Shown here piece by piece: positions 61,661-64,000 of a stretch of 64,000 nucleotides of DNA. The translations under genes and the position numbers were made by a program. Position 1 is the stretch's first letter; the number at the start of each line of letters is the position of its first letter. The DNA is from Cyprinodon diabolis (lineage: Eukaryota; Chordata; Actinopteri; Cyprinodontiformes; Cyprinodontidae), in contig CM060066.1 in assembly GCA_030533445.1 (NCBI GenBank), forward strand, positions 33,697,235 through 33,761,234, read 5' to 3'. The notes below the pieces were generated by a model. The model did not search any database. It saw nothing but the letters and a program-made list of their open reading frames with translations, and had not been told where the DNA came from.

Positions 61661-62599
61661 TTAATTAAACTGAGGATGCAGTTCTAACCAAAACACCACA
61701 AAGGCCTGTCTCCTTAGGAGCCTTTGATTTTATTTATATGTTTTTTGTTGTTATTTTAACACTGGTTGTGTTTATACAATAATGTTCCAATCGCCTTCAG
61801 ACATCAAAATGCCCTGACTCAGGCTAGGGATTTTATCAAAGAGAAGGTTAAACATTCTTTGTTTTTTATTTTGTTTTGTTTTCATTTTTTATTACAGATT
61901 TTAATGTCTCTATAGTTTGTAGTAGACTGTTCTTTGGGATGCCTGAGGCCTGCACCACAAAGGAAGGTCAAATTAGTGGAATTACTTCCAGTCTGTCTAG
62001 ATGAACGTATCCACAACAATGGCAATCAAGATCAGCAACACCATAAGCTGGTTATCAACTCGGTAACTCAGTCCAGATTGAACTAATCATGAACCTGTAA
62101 ATGCGCATGTATGAATGGGCAGGTTTAAGGTAGCTCTCCCTTCATGAGTACAGAAATTAGACCAATGTATTTCTCCTCTCAGGAACAAAAACGCATTTTA
62201 CCGAAATACGAAGATGAAAAAGATAACAGTCTCAATGAAAATTTGGAACAAGGTGGCAGCGTGGCAATTGAACACAGACTACATTCCAATCATTGCTCTG
62301 CATATTAAACTTTGAGCATCACCCAGACTTTGAATGGACTCTTAAACCCCTCTTCCCGGCTTATTTCTTAAATTTTGCTTCAGTAGTGTTTAGTGTTTTA
62401 CTTAGTTATTAGATATAATGCTGTGTGATTGTGGTTAATAAAGGTACCATTGTATTTTTAACCCCTGGCCTTTTGTGTTCATTTTACAAAGTGAACGATT
62501 TATCACCCAGGTTGCATTCACTCTTCCTTCAGTAGAATCCGAATGAACAGAGACACATGCTCCGGACCAGCCCTGGAGCTCACGGCTAGGTTCTGCTTC
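61661..62599. other. No recognised feature; possible degraded repeat at 61950-62340
   Basis: The middle part ('gcctgcaccacaaaggaagg', 'gatcagcaacaccataagc') has the feel of a fish DNA-transposon repeat, but I cannot find its ends. Otherwise AT-rich. Confidence 0.3.
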
Positions 62600-62692
62600 A
62601 CTGTAGATTTTGAAATTCCCCTGGACATCTTCTTAGGTATGAAAAGTAGGACATGTCCAGGAAAAAGAGGACTTCTGGTTACCCTACGATAT
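62600..62692 (-). repeat. Fragment of a GGACATGTCC-type dispersed repeat
   Basis: The plus strand has 'gtaggacatgtccaggaaaa' and 'agaggacttctggttaccct', a phrase found in many vertebrate DNA-transposon fragments ('agggtgaccagacgtcctct' on the opposite strand). Only about 90 bases are kept. Confidence 0.4.
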
Positions 62693-64000
62693 CAACAATG
62701 TCGATGTTTCAGTGAGTGAGTGTTTGTTGCTATGACGCATCTTTTCTCAGCAGTTTTACTCATTGTAAACCAACCAATCTGCGCACAGCTCATCTAAATA
62801 TTCATGAGCATACCATAAAAGGAAGAAAAACCTGTCGTTTCATTCTGGTGCTCTTTACCAGGCTTGCATTAAGGCTCATAGAACAGCAAATATGCCATTT
62901 TCAGCCCAACCAATGTTACACTCCCTATTCAGAGACCTTAAGTACCAGCACCAAAAATCCTATATAATCATTCTATGACCCCCTTAAATGATAATAATAA
63001 AACTACCTGAACAGCCTGACAAGTACACAAAATGACACTTCTTCACAGCAGTATGATATAGCTCTTTAAAATAAGGAAAACCCAACCTTTAAGCCTTTGC
63101 AATATCTCGGTATTATCATAATAAGCCTACCACTCAAGACACAGTCTTGAATTACAAAAATCAATACATAAAGATTCTGTTGATTGACTCAGTGGAAATG
63201 CTACTTGTCAGAAACACTTGAACCTATTTCTTTTCAGATGTTCTCCTTAAATGTGCAAAACAAATCCAAAAAAAACATATCCAAATCTGGCCAGTTGGGT
63301 CAGAAAAATCCAGCTCAGACTAGTGAGTTGTAATAACTGATCCAGTTCTCTCTACCTCAGAACAGCACAGTAAGGTAAATATGGTGGAATAAGATCCTGC
63401 TGACTGGTATTCAATGTTGTCTATGTAAAAACAGCTTTAATTTGAAAAAAAATTAAATATTTGATAAGTGCAAGCCACCAAAAAATACATTTGTTTTCAT
63501 TAGAAACTGAATTGTGGCAATTGTTTTATTTTTATTATGTTTTGTTTTTTAAATGTTTTATTGCATCTAATATGAAGATGTGTCTACTCAACTGTGCAGT
63601 AGGACAAAGCTACAGTAAGCACGAGCCATGAGCTAAGCAGCACCAGCCATGCTGCTGTGTTGTGTTTGGTCATGCTGCCCACCTGGCGTGCATCTGTGCA
63701 CGTTCTACATGACAACAGAGGGACCACGGTAGCTGCAGCGTGGATGAAAATAATCCGGAATGGTCCGGAACTGCACGCTGAAATCTGAACAAACTCTGCT
63801 CTTCCAGCTGTGCTTGTGCAGAACTGTGTCTTTGCATATGCTCAGCTCCGTTTCTGTGCTTTACACTCCACAATGATGGTTTGCTCTCAGCAATATGGCT
63901 TTTCCTGCCCTCGCTACTTAAGAAACTATATAAGGTTGATCATCCTCTGCCAAGCATAAAAAAATACTTTTGTCTAATTATCAAGATTTTATTTACACCA
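62693..64000. other. No recognised gene; weak TATA-like site at 63926-63933
   Basis: Sequence without transposon similarity that I can name. Near the end, 'ctttgcatatgc' (63831-63842, octamer-like) and 'ctatataagg' (63925-63934) could be promoter parts, but AT-rich DNA gives such words often and there is no coding sequence after them in the window. Confidence 0.3.

Noticed and set aside
63925..63934. Promoter with TATA box near the right edge
   Set aside because: Kept only as a weak note: TATATAA words are frequent in this AT-rich window and no transcript start or coding sequence can be tied to it.

Overview
This window looks like teleost fish nuclear DNA. The evidence is the AT-rich background without operon-like coding, and a dense set of fish-type interspersed repeats: Tc1-like transposons, L2-group LINEs with the typical AATTG-repeat tail, tRNA-derived SINEs, LTR-like TG...CA repeats, MITEs and a restriction-like-endonuclease LINE. 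The species cannot be fixed from sequence alone. I found no convincing host protein exon, rRNA gene or functional tRNA gene. The window reads as intergenic DNA or the inside of a very large intron. All protein-coding signal I can support belongs to transposable elements, and nearly all of it is broken.

Layout. 0-5 kb: a SINE tail, a three-level nest (an LTR-like repeat split by a TIR element that contains a LINE 3' end), a dimeric SINE with target-site duplications, and a decayed Tc1-like transposon. 5-14 kb: AT-rich DNA with no recognised element. 14-26 kb: LINE fragments on both strands, a second decayed Tc1 element, two LTR-like repeats and a 37-nt palindrome. 26-36 kb: a 33-base G run, a MITE with a 3-bp target duplication, L2 3'-end copies and a Tc1 N-terminal remnant. 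36.7-41.9 kb: a tandem duplication of a roughly 2.7-kb unit, each copy carrying the same SINE. 42-52 kb: an LTR-like repeat, SINEs and a 2-kb LINE with a TATTC-repeat tail. 52.3-54 kb: two head-to-head copies of one restriction-like-endonuclease LINE, each bounded by (TA)n microsatellite. 54-64 kb: a TTAA-flanked MITE, an L1-like remnant fused to an unusually GC-rich block, more L2 3' ends, and a unique-looking end with a weak TATA-like site.

No genes here form a pathway. What the window shows is layered transposition. The most informative parts are the (TA)n-associated LINE pair, the tandem duplication and the nested insertions, because their order of events can be read from the sequence.
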